NCBI RefSeq assembly: GCF_018919145.1
Contig: NZ_JAHLQJ010000007.1
Location: 1 to 64,000 of the forward strand
Length of the DNA: 64,000 bases
Source: Paenibacillus brevis
Lineage (GTDB): Bacteria > Bacillota > Bacilli > Paenibacillales > Paenibacillaceae
Direction: 5' to 3'
The notes below the pieces were generated by a model. That model saw only the letters and a program-made list of their open reading frames with translations, did no database searches and was not told where the DNA came from. Positions within the stretch are counted from its first letter, which is position 1, and each line of letters starts with the position of its first letter. Below are positions 44,926 to 52,340 of this stretch, piece after piece. A program made the translations under genes and the position numbers.

Positions 44926-45182
44926 TCTTTGTACCCTCCTGGACAGTTTTAGAACTTCACTTTTCAATCTCATTCTACTATGCTGCCCCAAAAGAGTAAC
45001 GTTAATAATGTAAACTCTTAGATGGACAAATGTGATATCTTCTCCTTAGCAAAACTATGATATTTTTCCTATAAATCTCAAATAAATGATAGAAGAATAT
45101 CCCCGTTTCACCTTGTTAATTAGTTCTATCGACACAGTTCGACAAAACCTCTAATTCTCCTTGTAATTATTTGAAAGAAGTC

Positions 45183-45211
45183 TTGACTATATAGTCTATT
45201 AGACTTATTCT
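45183..45211 (+). promoter_or_regulatory. Sigma-A promoter of the riboswitch-controlled endopeptidase
   Basis: TTGACT (45183-45188) and TATTCT (45206-45211) are exactly 17 bases apart. The spacer contains the 13-bp palindrome AGTCTATTAGACT (45193-45205), which could be a repressor site. The predicted start near 45218 lies about 46 bases before the first aptamer. Confidence 0.7.
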
Positions 45212-45263
45212 ATGGATAGATAGTTTGGTAGATTTCAACAATTAACTTCATAGTTCTTGATTG

Positions 45264-45345
45264 ACAAAGGCAAACCTATCGAAAGCTAGGGACGCAAAGC
45301 TACAGGGGTTAAGGCGATTCATCGCTAAACCAGCCAGCTACCGAT
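45264..45345 (+). promoter_or_regulatory. Cyclic-di-GMP-I (GEMM-I) riboswitch, first of a tandem pair
   Basis: The aptamer core is present in order: AAAGGCAAACC, the GAAA-capped P2 stem, then GGGACGCAAAGC, a P3 stem (GGTTAAGGCG with CGCTAAACC), and CCAGCCAGCTACCG. These match the class-I c-di-GMP consensus. ACCGATGAAG (45340-45349), which includes the 3' strand of the closing stem, can pair at 8 of 10 positions with CTTACTCGGT in the terminator (45381-45390). Ligand binding should therefore release the terminator, an OFF switch. Pairing was done by eye. Confidence 0.88.
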
Positions 45346-45374
45346 GAAGAATGGAGCATGTGACTATGCTTGCT

Positions 45375-45408
45375 AACCTTCTTACTCGGTAAGAAGGTTT
45401 TTTATTTT
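45375..45408 (+). terminator. Conditional terminator of the first c-di-GMP riboswitch
   Basis: AACCTTCTTAC and GTAAGAAGGTT form an 11-bp stem with loop TCG, followed by TTTTATTTT. It lies between the two aptamers and about 185 bases before the coding start, so it gates read-through into the second aptamer and the gene. Confidence 0.85.
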
Positions 45409-45435
45409 CATAGAACAACTTCATATTTTCATATT

Positions 45436-45521
45436 GATAAAGGCAAATCCATCGAAAGATGGCGACGCAAAGCTATAGGGGCTACAGCGGTTCATCCGCA
45501 ATGCCAGCCAGTTACCGATAT
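45436..45521 (+). promoter_or_regulatory. Cyclic-di-GMP-I riboswitch, second of a tandem pair
   Basis: The same core order is seen: AAAGGCAAATCC, a GAAA-capped stem, GGCGACGCAAAGC, a P3 stem (GCGG with CCGC), and GCCAGCCAGTTACCGA. Flanking bases (CTTCATA... then TTGAT or TTGAC ahead of AAAGGCAAA) resemble those of the first copy, suggesting a local duplication. No terminator follows; instead a ribosome-site hairpin does, so this copy probably works on translation. Confidence 0.87.
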
Positions 45522-45547
45522 GGAAGCAGCGTAAATACTGTTATTTC

Positions 45548-45591
45548 GTTTCTTCCTAGCTCGGATGAGAGATCCCTTGGGAGGAAGAAAC
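45548..45591 (+). promoter_or_regulatory. Ribosome-site-masking hairpin of the second riboswitch
   Basis: GTTTCTTCCT (45548-45557) pairs perfectly with AGGAAGAAAC (45582-45591), burying part of the GGGAGG ribosome site right before ATG 45592. The alternative: CCGA and GGAAG (45515-45518, 45522-45526), at the aptamer 3' end, can pair with TCGG and CTTCC (45561-45564, 45552-45556), freeing the ribosome site. Ligand would hold CCGA in the aptamer and favour masking, an OFF switch. Confidence 0.7.
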
Positions 45592-46257
45592 ATGAAGCGA
45601 ATATTAACTATGGCTATTGCCCTGATCTTATCTATAAATCTAGCAGTAATTCCGGTATCTGCCGAAACTGCGGCCCAGCTCTCCTCCGATGAGCTCCTCA
45701 GCCAAATCGTCGTACTTCCCAAGTCTGATTACAATAAGGCTACTGCAGATAAAATGGTCAGCAGATTGTCAGCTATTCCGGTCTCCTTATTGCAGGGTTT
45801 GAAGGATAACAGCGTTAAGATCAAACTTGTTAACGGTAAAATTACCGATGAACCTGAGTTCGCTCAATACAAAGGTGTAATTCCACGAGGCTGGGAAAAT
45901 ACGGGCCTAACCTGGGACGATGTTCCTGGTGTAAGCTCAAACGTTGTAATCGCCAGAATTGGATACAGCAATAAAGGCAAAGGACATAATGGTCAAAACC
46001 TTGAGCTTCATGAGACCTTCCACGCGATCGACCGGCTGGTTCTGAACAACGTCAGTTCTTCCACTGCTTTTGTGAACGTCTGGAAGAAGGAAGCTGATGT
46101 GAACTACAAAAACGATGGCTATGTATCAGTATACTCGACTGAATATTTCGCAGAGACGGCTACTCTCTATTTTTACAGTGAAGAGACACGCAAAGAACTG
46201 AAAGAGGATATGCCTTTAACCTTCGACTTTCTGGACAAGCTGTTCTCTAACCTATAA
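45592..46257 (+). CDS. Secreted Pro-Pro endopeptidase (PPEP family)
   Basis: A 221-aa exported metalloprotease. The signal peptide is residues 1-25 (ILTMAIALILSINLAVIPVSA). The zinc site is HETFH (HExxH) in LELHETFHAIDRLV, and a third ligand is likely the Glu in VYSTEYFAETATLYF. Length and layout match PPEP-1 (C. difficile Zmp1/CD2830) and PPEP-2 (P. alvei), which cut between two prolines in surface adhesins and so release cells. The neighbouring convergent gene encodes the expected substrate type. Two tandem c-di-GMP-I riboswitches precede it. GGGAGG precedes the ATG. Anthrax lethal-factor-like fold is implied by family. Confidence 0.88.
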   Translation: MKRILTMAIALILSINLAVIPVSAETAAQLSSDELLSQIVVLPKSDYNKATADKMVSRLSAIPVSLLQGLKDNSVKIKLVNGKITDEPEFAQYKGVIPRGWENTGLTWDDVPGVSSNVVIARIGYSNKGKGHNGQNLELHETFHAIDRLVLNNVSSSTAFVNVWKKEADVNYKNDGYVSVYSTEYFAETATLYFYSEETRKELKEDMPLTFDFLDKLFSNL

Positions 46258-46262
46258 AAAAG

Positions 46263-46300
46263 ATTCAGGCTCTCTTCTGTGGGAAGAGAGCCTGAATTTT
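46263..46300. terminator. Bidirectional terminator between protease and surface protein genes
   Basis: ATTCAGGCTCTCTTC and GAAGAGAGCCTGAAT form a 15-bp perfect stem with a 5-base loop, followed by TTTATTT on the plus strand. It ends both convergent genes. Confidence 0.9.
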
Positions 46301-46314
46301 ATTTCTTACTGAGT

Positions 46315-49300
46315 TTAAGGATAGACCCGATTTGGAAGCACTTCTTCCCAAACTTCAGCGTCTGAATCCTCTTCTCTGATGTATTCATGATGGTTAGTAG
46401 CTTCCAGAATGTCGTAATAGTACCACTTGCCTACGATATTATCCGGCCATTCTTTTGCATCCTCATGAATACCTTCATGATTCACTTTTCTGTTCAATAC
46501 ACTGTTGATGAATGAAGCAGCTTCAGCACGGGTGATATATTGATCCGGCTTAAAGGTGCCATCCACATATCCTTTAATCCAGCCCTTATTAGCAGCTGAG
46601 ACAATGTATTTTTCTGCCCAGTGTCCGGTAATGTCGCTGAACATATCGTTCACACGCTCATCGAGTTGGTCGAATCGGGAAGCGATTGCCGCGAACTCGG
46701 ATCTGGTGATGTATTGTCCCGGCTTGAAGGTTCCATCAAGATATCCTGTGATGATGCCTGCATTTTCCATGGTGGAGATATGCTTGTTGGACCATCGGGT
46801 TGCTCCCACATCGGAGAAAGAATTGGTTGTCTTCAGGTATGCGGATCTGCTCTCATCATTCATCAAGCGATAGAAGATCGCTGCAACTTCTTCACGGGTA
46901 ATATTATTGAGCGGCTTGACGGAGCCGTCAGGATACCCGTTGATGTAGTCGTAGTGGTTCTCTCTATCAAGTACTGGCGGTACAGCTGGCAACGGAGGCA
47001 AGGCCGGAAGCGGTGTTACACTAGACGATGGTGATGGTGATGGATTGGATGGTCCAGAGCTTGAATTTCTAGTGTAGTAGAAAATCAATTCCTGACCGTC
47101 TTCGTCACTGAACGTATAGTTCTTCGTCGATTGAACCGGGGTGTAGCCCGAAATTCCAATCGCCGAATAGGTCTTCGTCTCTCCAGGAGTACCGTACTCC
47201 GTCTTAGCATTAGCCAGTTGCTGGTTCGTACCGTTCAGCAAGTACTTGATGGTTACCGGCTTCTCAACAGGTACTACATCCTTTTTCGTGTAGTAGAAGG
47301 TGTAGGTCTGTGATGGTTCATCGGTAAGGGTAATCACAGCATTTTCAATTTTAGGGGTGTAGCCCTCAAATTCCTTCGCTGTTAAAGCCACCGATGTTCC
47401 GGCGCTTCTGATAAGCTCAGTTCTTCCTAACTCAACTCCGGTTGTTTCGTCCAGATAAATGACTGTAAGTGTAACAGCACTAACCGGGTCTCCTTTTACA
47501 TAGTAGACATCGAATCTTTGATCCGGTTCAAAAGTCAGTTCGAAGTTGTAAATAGGCTCCTGAGGATAATACGTATAGGTTCCATCTGTTGCTGAAATCG
47601 GCTGAGGAGTAAATTCCAAAGTTCCGCCGCCAATCCCCTCTAAGACACTTGGAGCAGCAATTTCTTCCCCTGTCTCGAGATCCAAGTGGTAGACAGCTAC
47701 GGTAACTGTCACAATTGGATTCGCCGTGTAGTAGAACACATGCGGCGCATTCGTCGTTCCCAGCTTGTAGCTGTAGCTTGGTTCCACCGGGGTGTAGCCC
47801 GGGATAATCTTCGCTGTCAGCTCCAATGTCTGGCCGGTTGTACCTGCCACGGTTGTTGCCGGATGCAGTTCTTTCTCCGTTCCCTGCTCCAGATACTGTA
47901 CTTCCACACTCTGCTCGCCAGCATTGTAGTAGAAGGTGTACGTATTGCCCTCTGGCAAGAACGTGTACTCGTAACTCGCTACCTCTGCCGTGTAACCCTC
48001 AACGAACTTTGCTTCCAGCGTTACCTTACCGCCAGTAACGCCAGACTCGCTGGTTGCAGCAGCAATTTCATTACCGCTTGCGCGATCTACGTACTTCACA
48101 GTCACGCTTTGCTCATTCGCTGTGTAGTAGAACACATGCGGCGCATTCGTCGTTCCCAGCTTGTAGCTGTAGCTTGGTTCCACCGGGGTGTAGCCCGGGA
48201 TAATCTTCGCTGTCAGCTCCAATGTCTGGCCGGTTGTACCTGCCACGGTTGTTGCCGGATGCAGTTCTTTCTCCGTTCCCTGCTCCAGATACTGTACTTC
48301 CACACTCTGCTCGCCAGCATTGTAGTAGAAGGTGTACGTATTGCCCTCTGGCAAGAACGTGTACTCGTAACTCGCTACCTCTGCCGTGTAACCCTCAACG
48401 ACCTTTGCTTCCAGCGTTACCTTACCGCCAGTAACGCCAGACTCGCTGGTTGCAGCAGCAATTTCATTGCCGCTTGCACGATCTACGTACTTCACAGTCA
48501 CGCTTTGCTCATTCGCTGTGTAGTAGAACACGAACTCTTGGTTCGCTGATCCAGTAAAGGTGTAATTCTCTTCACCAGTTCCTGCTACCGTATAGCCGTC
48601 AATGACTTCCGCTGTCAGCTTCAACGTTTGGCCGACTACACCTGGTACTGTTGTTGCAGCCCGCAGTTCTTTCTCCGTTCCCTGCTCCAGGTATTTCACT
48701 TGTACCGAGGTTTCAGTTGCAACCGTATAACCGAACCACACGGTTGGGGTAGGATTCGTTACAGTAAGAGTAACCGACTTAGGGCTTCCCCCGACTTGAT
48801 ATAGATATCCTTCCACTGTCTTTGCCGCTATAGAATGCGTGGTGCCTACAGGGAATGCTTCCTTACCGCTTTGATCCTTGTAATACTCACTGTACAAAGG
48901 CTCTGCAAATGCTGGCCCCTCCACCTCAACGCCTTCTGCATTGATTGGATTTCCAGCCTCATTTACAAGATAACCTTTAATGAGGATAGAACCATTACCG
49001 ACACTTACCTTCGGTACCTCAAAATCCTTCGAAACGTTCTTATTATTTACATCTGTATAAGTCAAGGTTGTTGTTCCGTTCGTAGGATAGAGTTCGTTTG
49101 AAACGGGGTTTTTGGATTGGTCCATGACCACTGTATAGGTAAGGGTCGCAGGAGTCCCCTCTGCAATGTTGCCGATATCCCAGGTGAATGTCTCTGTCGC
49201 AGCGTTCCAGGTCACCGTTCCTTGCGAGGCCGTATAATCCGTTGGACTAACTACGGCTCCTTGCTTCTTAAGATTAAACATATCTCCCATTGGATCGATC

Positions 49301-50223
49301 ACTTTGGCGTTCTGAGCTGCATAAGTGATTTGACTCGCCATTTGCTGGAAGATCGTGTTCAATTCTTGACTGTTCGCCGGATAGTAACCCTCGCTCTGAA
49401 CGTCCTTCAGCACTTTAATAGCATTGCTGTTGCTGGAGACATCCAGTCCGACAGAGTAAATTTTATAGCCTGCGTCCTTGGCGAGTTTGGCCTCCGAAAT
49501 CGTTCCAATTCCATTGTCTTTTACACTATATCCATTGACGTTATAATTGGAAATACTGAAGTTCGAGCCATTGCCAAGGGTCTGATTATAATTAAAAGCT
49601 GTTAAGGCATAGCCATAACTGTTGTTCGACCAGCTGTAGCTTGTTGCCTGTGTTCCCTTGAAGCTGTATGTTGGCTCACCATCACTCAGCACAACAATAA
49701 TTTTATTCTGTGCCGAACTGCTTCCCAGTAGATCACGGGCATTTTTAATCCCTGCTTGAATATTGGTTCCGCTGGTTGCACTTATACCATCAATTGCATT
49801 CTTCAGGGCAGTTTTCTGGGCAGGTCCTTTAAATCCGGAGACTAGAGAAGCCTGGTTGTTGAAGGCAACAACTGCGACCTGGTTATCTGAACCGGAAAGA
49901 AGCAAATTGTCCACAAATTTCTTCGCTGCTTCCTTTGCCTTCTCTATCTTCCCGTCCGTCCACCAAGTGCCATTATCCATGCTTCCAGACTTGTCAATAA
50001 CAAGCACAACATCCGAGCTCGACTTAATGTTCTTCCCTTCCACCTTCAGGGTTACTTTCCACTCCCCTGAATTACCGGTAGGTTCAGCCGTCTTCGTCAG
50101 CTGTGTTGCTCCCGGATTAGGCCAGGAGATCTCTCCTGTTCCTGCTCCAAATACAGACAACGGTCCAACAAAAAGTGAAAATAGGCATAGCCAAGATACT
50201 ACAATCTTCAACCCGCGTTTCAT
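46315..50223 (-). CDS. VWA/MucBP/SLH surface protein, likely PPEP substrate (VMSP-like)
   Basis: 1302 aa. Signal peptide 1-26. A VWA domain, about 70-300, has the MIDAS motif DKSGS at residues 77-81. A DUF11/Cna-like region spans about 305-470. About eight MucBP-type repeats follow to residue 1050 (VTVKYVDRASGNEIAAAT and VEVQYLEQGTEKELHPATT units). A Pro/Ser linker at 1053-1085 ends in PLPALPPLPAVPPVL. Three SLH domains (from 1086; GYLDGTFKPGQYITR, GYVDGTFKPDQYITR) anchor it to the cell wall. The order VWA, MucBP, SLH is that of the P. alvei PPEP-2 substrate. A c-di-GMP-I riboswitch precedes it. GAGGAGGAACTT precedes the ATG. Confidence 0.9.
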   Translation of the reverse strand: MKRGLKIVVSWLCLFSLFVGPLSVFGAGTGEISWPNPGATQLTKTAEPTGNSGEWKVTLKVEGKNIKSSSDVVLVIDKSGSMDNGTWWTDGKIEKAKEAAKKFVDNLLLSGSDNQVAVVAFNNQASLVSGFKGPAQKTALKNAIDGISATSGTNIQAGIKNARDLLGSSSAQNKIIVVLSDGEPTYSFKGTQATSYSWSNNSYGYALTAFNYNQTLGNGSNFSISNYNVNGYSVKDNGIGTISEAKLAKDAGYKIYSVGLDVSSNSNAIKVLKDVQSEGYYPANSQELNTIFQQMASQITYAAQNAKVIDPMGDMFNLKKQGAVVSPTDYTASQGTVTWNAATETFTWDIGNIAEGTPATLTYTVVMDQSKNPVSNELYPTNGTTTLTYTDVNNKNVSKDFEVPKVSVGNGSILIKGYLVNEAGNPINAEGVEVEGPAFAEPLYSEYYKDQSGKEAFPVGTTHSIAAKTVEGYLYQVGGSPKSVTLTVTNPTPTVWFGYTVATETSVQVKYLEQGTEKELRAATTVPGVVGQTLKLTAEVIDGYTVAGTGEENYTFTGSANQEFVFYYTANEQSVTVKYVDRASGNEIAAATSESGVTGGKVTLEAKVVEGYTAEVASYEYTFLPEGNTYTFYYNAGEQSVEVQYLEQGTEKELHPATTVAGTTGQTLELTAKIIPGYTPVEPSYSYKLGTTNAPHVFYYTANEQSVTVKYVDRASGNEIAAATSESGVTGGKVTLEAKFVEGYTAEVASYEYTFLPEGNTYTFYYNAGEQSVEVQYLEQGTEKELHPATTVAGTTGQTLELTAKIIPGYTPVEPSYSYKLGTTNAPHVFYYTANPIVTVTVAVYHLDLETGEEIAAPSVLEGIGGGTLEFTPQPISATDGTYTYYPQEPIYNFELTFEPDQRFDVYYVKGDPVSAVTLTVIYLDETTGVELGRTELIRSAGTSVALTAKEFEGYTPKIENAVITLTDEPSQTYTFYYTKKDVVPVEKPVTIKYLLNGTNQQLANAKTEYGTPGETKTYSAIGISGYTPVQSTKNYTFSDEDGQELIFYYTRNSSSGPSNPSPSPSSSVTPLPALPPLPAVPPVLDRENHYDYINGYPDGSVKPLNNITREEVAAIFYRLMNDESRSAYLKTTNSFSDVGATRWSNKHISTMENAGIITGYLDGTFKPGQYITRSEFAAIASRFDQLDERVNDMFSDITGHWAEKYIVSAANKGWIKGYVDGTFKPDQYITRAEAASFINSVLNRKVNHEGIHEDAKEWPDNIVGKWYYYDILEATNHHEYIREEDSDAEVWEEVLPNRVYP
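46969..47067 (-). other. Pro-rich linker with candidate Pro-Pro cleavage sites
   Basis: This stretch encodes residues 1053-1085 of the surface protein, between the last MucBP repeat and the SLH anchor. Two Pro-Pro bonds fit PPEP logic: ALP-PLP (1076/1077) and AVP-PVL (1082/1083). PPEP-1 prefers VNP-PVP and PPEP-2 PLP-PVP; AVP-PVL shares the P-V after the cut. Cleavage here would free the whole adhesive part while leaving the SLH anchor. Confidence 0.6.
47722..48513 (-). repeat. Two tandem 396-bp near-identical units in the MucBP region
   Basis: Each 396-bp unit encodes 132 residues, that is one VKYVDRASGNE and one VQYLEQGTEKE MucBP repeat. Copies at about 47722-48117 and 48118-48513 differ at only about three bases seen by eye (for example Phe versus Val in EAK.VEGYTAEV). 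This points to very recent expansion, or gene conversion, and to likely length variation between strains. Confidence 0.88.
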
Positions 50224-50334
50224 AAGTTCCTCCTCATTTTTTCATAGATTTCCTCCCTTTCAGGCACGTTATTTTCTACCCTCCTTACTGTTGGGTATTT
50301 ATATCTCACGACATAAAGCCGCAGAGAACGTGAG

Positions 50335-50382
50335 AAAAACAAAAACCGGCTGCATAAACAATAATTATTGTTATGCAGCCGG
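50335..50382 (-). terminator. Conditional terminator of the surface-protein riboswitch
   Basis: On the minus strand CCGGCTGCATAACAATAA folds on TTATTGTTTATGCAGCCGG, giving a stem of about 17 bp with one bulge, followed by TTTTTGTTTTT. The 5' arm is also the 3' end of the c-di-GMP aptamer, so aptamer and terminator exclude one another. Confidence 0.85.
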
Positions 50383-50456
50383 ACGGTCATTAATCACTGG
50401 ATTATTAGACTCCAAGGCTTTGCGACCCAATCTTTCGATTTGGTGTGCCAAATTAT
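50370..50456 (-). promoter_or_regulatory. Cyclic-di-GMP-I riboswitch of the surface protein gene
   Basis: On the minus strand the core reads TTTGGCACACC, a GAAA-capped stem (CAAATCGAAAGATTG), GGTCGCAAAGCC, then GGAGTCTAA, and AATGACCGTCCGGCTGCA. These are the class-I c-di-GMP landmarks. The closing 3' segment doubles as the 5' arm of the terminator at 50346-50382. Ligand binding should block the terminator, an ON switch, opposite to the protease gene. About 147 bases separate the aptamer from the start codon. Fold by eye. Confidence 0.85.
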
Positions 50457-50521
50457 TTAATTATCTAGTCAAAAAGTCCCGTTTATTATTTCTGCCGCTC
50501 ACATTCACCTGTCTTAATTTC

Positions 50522-50550
50522 AATATATTTCAAAAAAATCGACTTGTCAA
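50522..50550 (-). promoter_or_regulatory. Sigma-A promoter of the surface protein gene
   Basis: On the minus strand a perfect TTGACA (50545-50550) and TATATT (50522-50527) are 17 bases apart. The start near 50515 puts the aptamer about 60 bases into the transcript. Confidence 0.8.
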
Positions 50551-50614
50551 CGAGCTCGGTTGTTAAATTTATCATAGCGTGTACATCAACTTGCCCATTC
50601 GACTCTGCATCGTT

Positions 50615-51643
50615 CTACTCTTTCAGCCTATCTGTAGGTTCTGCTTCAATTACAGCACTGTCAATTTTCTCATTTCGCAACCGGGCTCTCCGCCGTTTTA
50701 GCGGCCAAATAATTGTAAGAATCACCGCGCCTATAACAATTAATGGAAGTGCTCCGGAAATAAAAATGAACAGCCACTGAAGGATGACCGATATTGCCTC
50801 AAGACTGCCCTGCAACGCATTACCAGCACGCTTCAAAAGTGGTTTTTGATCCTGACTCAGCTTGCTCAACGAGCTGTCATCTGTTTGGTATACACGAATC
50901 TCAATGGTAGAGAAGGAAACATTATTGTCGATGTACCTCATTCTCCCCTTTATCTGTTCAATCTCTGTCTGAATCCGTTCCAGCTCATTTGTAAATTGAA
51001 CCAGATCGCTTGTATTCTTTGACTCCCCAACAAATTTCAGATATCTTGCTTCTACGGCCTCCTTGACCTTCAAGCGGGATTCCAGGTCCACGTATTCCTC
51101 AGATACATCTTGTCCTTGAATGCTTTGCTGAAAGGACTCAGGCTTAAGCTGCTCTAATTGCTCCAGAAAAGAGGAGAATCCGGCCGCCGGAACCTTAAGC
51201 ACAAAATTCCCGCCCTGCTCATACGTGGACTGACTTTCCGAGAACTCAACAATATAACCGCCGGATAAGCTAACCAAATCCTTGATCTGTGCCTGTGCCT
51301 TTGAAAATTCCTCAACCTTCATAACAACATTTGCCCGGTAAATAAGCTTCTTGTTCAATTGATCAGCGGCGTTCCCCGCCTGAATGCCTGAAGCGGACGG
51401 AAGAGACTGAGGCTCTTGCGCTGCCGTAACGGCCATATCCGTCGCCGGGGAGGAAGGCTCCTCGGCTGAAGAGGAAGTGGCCCTATTCATGGATGAGCTT
51501 TCTGTCTTAAATCCGCCTGAGTCTGCAGAGCTCTCATATGCACTGGAAGCGTGATCTGCATTATTGGAGCTCCCGCATCCGCTAAGGATCAGGAGCAGGC
51601 CAAGCAGCAGTAACAACCCTTTTACCCATATTTTCTGTTTCAT
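50615..51643 (-). CDS. DUF4349-type lipoprotein
   Basis: A 342-aa protein. The lipoprotein signal ends in LSGC (about residue 23). A Ser/Ala-rich stretch follows, then the DUF4349 body (YRANVVMKVEEFSKAQAQI, SGGYIVEFSESQ, SEEYVDLESRLKVKEAVEAR, coiled-coil ELERIQTEIEQIKGRMRYID). A membrane helix near the C-terminus (ALPLIVIGAVILTIIWPL) precedes a basic tail. Function is unknown; family members sit in envelopes. GGGGGAGTC precedes the ATG. Its 3' end reaches into the promoter region of the surface protein gene but on the same strand, 65 bases away. Confidence 0.82.
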   Translation of the reverse strand: MKQKIWVKGLLLLLGLLLILSGCGSSNNADHASSAYESSADSGGFKTESSSMNRATSSSAEEPSSPATDMAVTAAQEPQSLPSASGIQAGNAADQLNKKLIYRANVVMKVEEFSKAQAQIKDLVSLSGGYIVEFSESQSTYEQGGNFVLKVPAAGFSSFLEQLEQLKPESFQQSIQGQDVSEEYVDLESRLKVKEAVEARYLKFVGESKNTSDLVQFTNELERIQTEIEQIKGRMRYIDNNVSFSTIEIRVYQTDDSSLSKLSQDQKPLLKRAGNALQGSLEAISVILQWLFIFISGALPLIVIGAVILTIIWPLKRRRARLRNEKIDSAVIEAEPTDRLKE

Positions 51644-51765
51644 ATTGACTCCCCCTATTGCTTTTTATTTTATTGACGTTGGAAGGGTTTGGAAGGTTGC
51701 TCAAAAAAAAGAGCCTCCATCGCAGAATTGATTACGATGCAGGATCAGCTTGATGAACATCCTAT

Positions 51766-52302
51766 TTAATTGAACTCATGGGAGAGAATACTCATCATAA
51801 TCATGTCCCGATACTGGCCTTTATAGAATATCCGCTGCCGTTGCCGCCCCTCTTCCTTAAAGCCGCAGCTGGTATAACACCGATAACCGCGCTCATTATA
51901 ATCTATCACTTGAAGCTCCAATCGGTGCAGATTCAGTGTCTTGAACGCAAATTGTTGAATCAACCGTAACGCTTCGCGCCCATAGCCTTTTCCCAGCAAC
52001 TCTTTTCGTCCAATCACAATACCGATGGTTGCAGAGCGATTACGCCAATCCAATTTAAACAAATCGATTTGTCCAATGTAATCCAGCGTTTCTTTTTCCG
52101 AAATGATAAAGCCCTTCGTATCGGTCTTCCCTTCCACCATGGAGCGAACGAAAGACTCTGTATTTTCATAGCTCTGCGGAAAAGAAAAAACATCGCTTAA
52201 CGTATCCGTGATCTCCTCATCATTAACCCATTTGCGGATCGCTGGAACATCCTCCATGCGGTACTCGCGCAGTATAATCCGCTCTCCAATTAAATGCGGC
52301 AT
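51766..52302 (-). CDS. GNAT acetyltransferase, RimJ/RimL type
   Basis: A 178-aa protein. RimJ-like text: LIGERIILREYRMEDVPAI at the start, GIVIGRKELLGKGYGREALR for acetyl-CoA binding, and HRLELQVIDYNERGYRCYTS near the end. ATG ending at 52302 has AGAGGTG 6 bases upstream; a GTG three codons earlier is too close. It follows the DUF4269 gene by 38 bases and probably belongs to that operon. It may acetylate a ribosomal protein terminus or a drug. Confidence 0.82.
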   Translation of the reverse strand: MPHLIGERIILREYRMEDVPAIRKWVNDEEITDTLSDVFSFPQSYENTESFVRSMVEGKTDTKGFIISEKETLDYIGQIDLFKLDWRNRSATIGIVIGRKELLGKGYGREALRLIQQFAFKTLNLHRLELQVIDYNERGYRCYTSCGFKEEGRQRQRIFYKGQYRDMIMMSILSHEFN

Positions 52303-52340
52303 CTTCTTCACCTCTCAATAGAATAGCATTTCAATTCGCA

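Noticed and set aside
47722-48513. Tandem repeats considered as a CRISPR-like or satellite array
   Set aside because: The unit is 396 bp, in frame, and codes for whole MucBP domains; no short repeats with unique spacers.
47686-48549. 287-aa plus-strand ORF with internal repeats
   Set aside because: Antisense to the MucBP repeats; its repeats simply mirror the 396-bp duplication.
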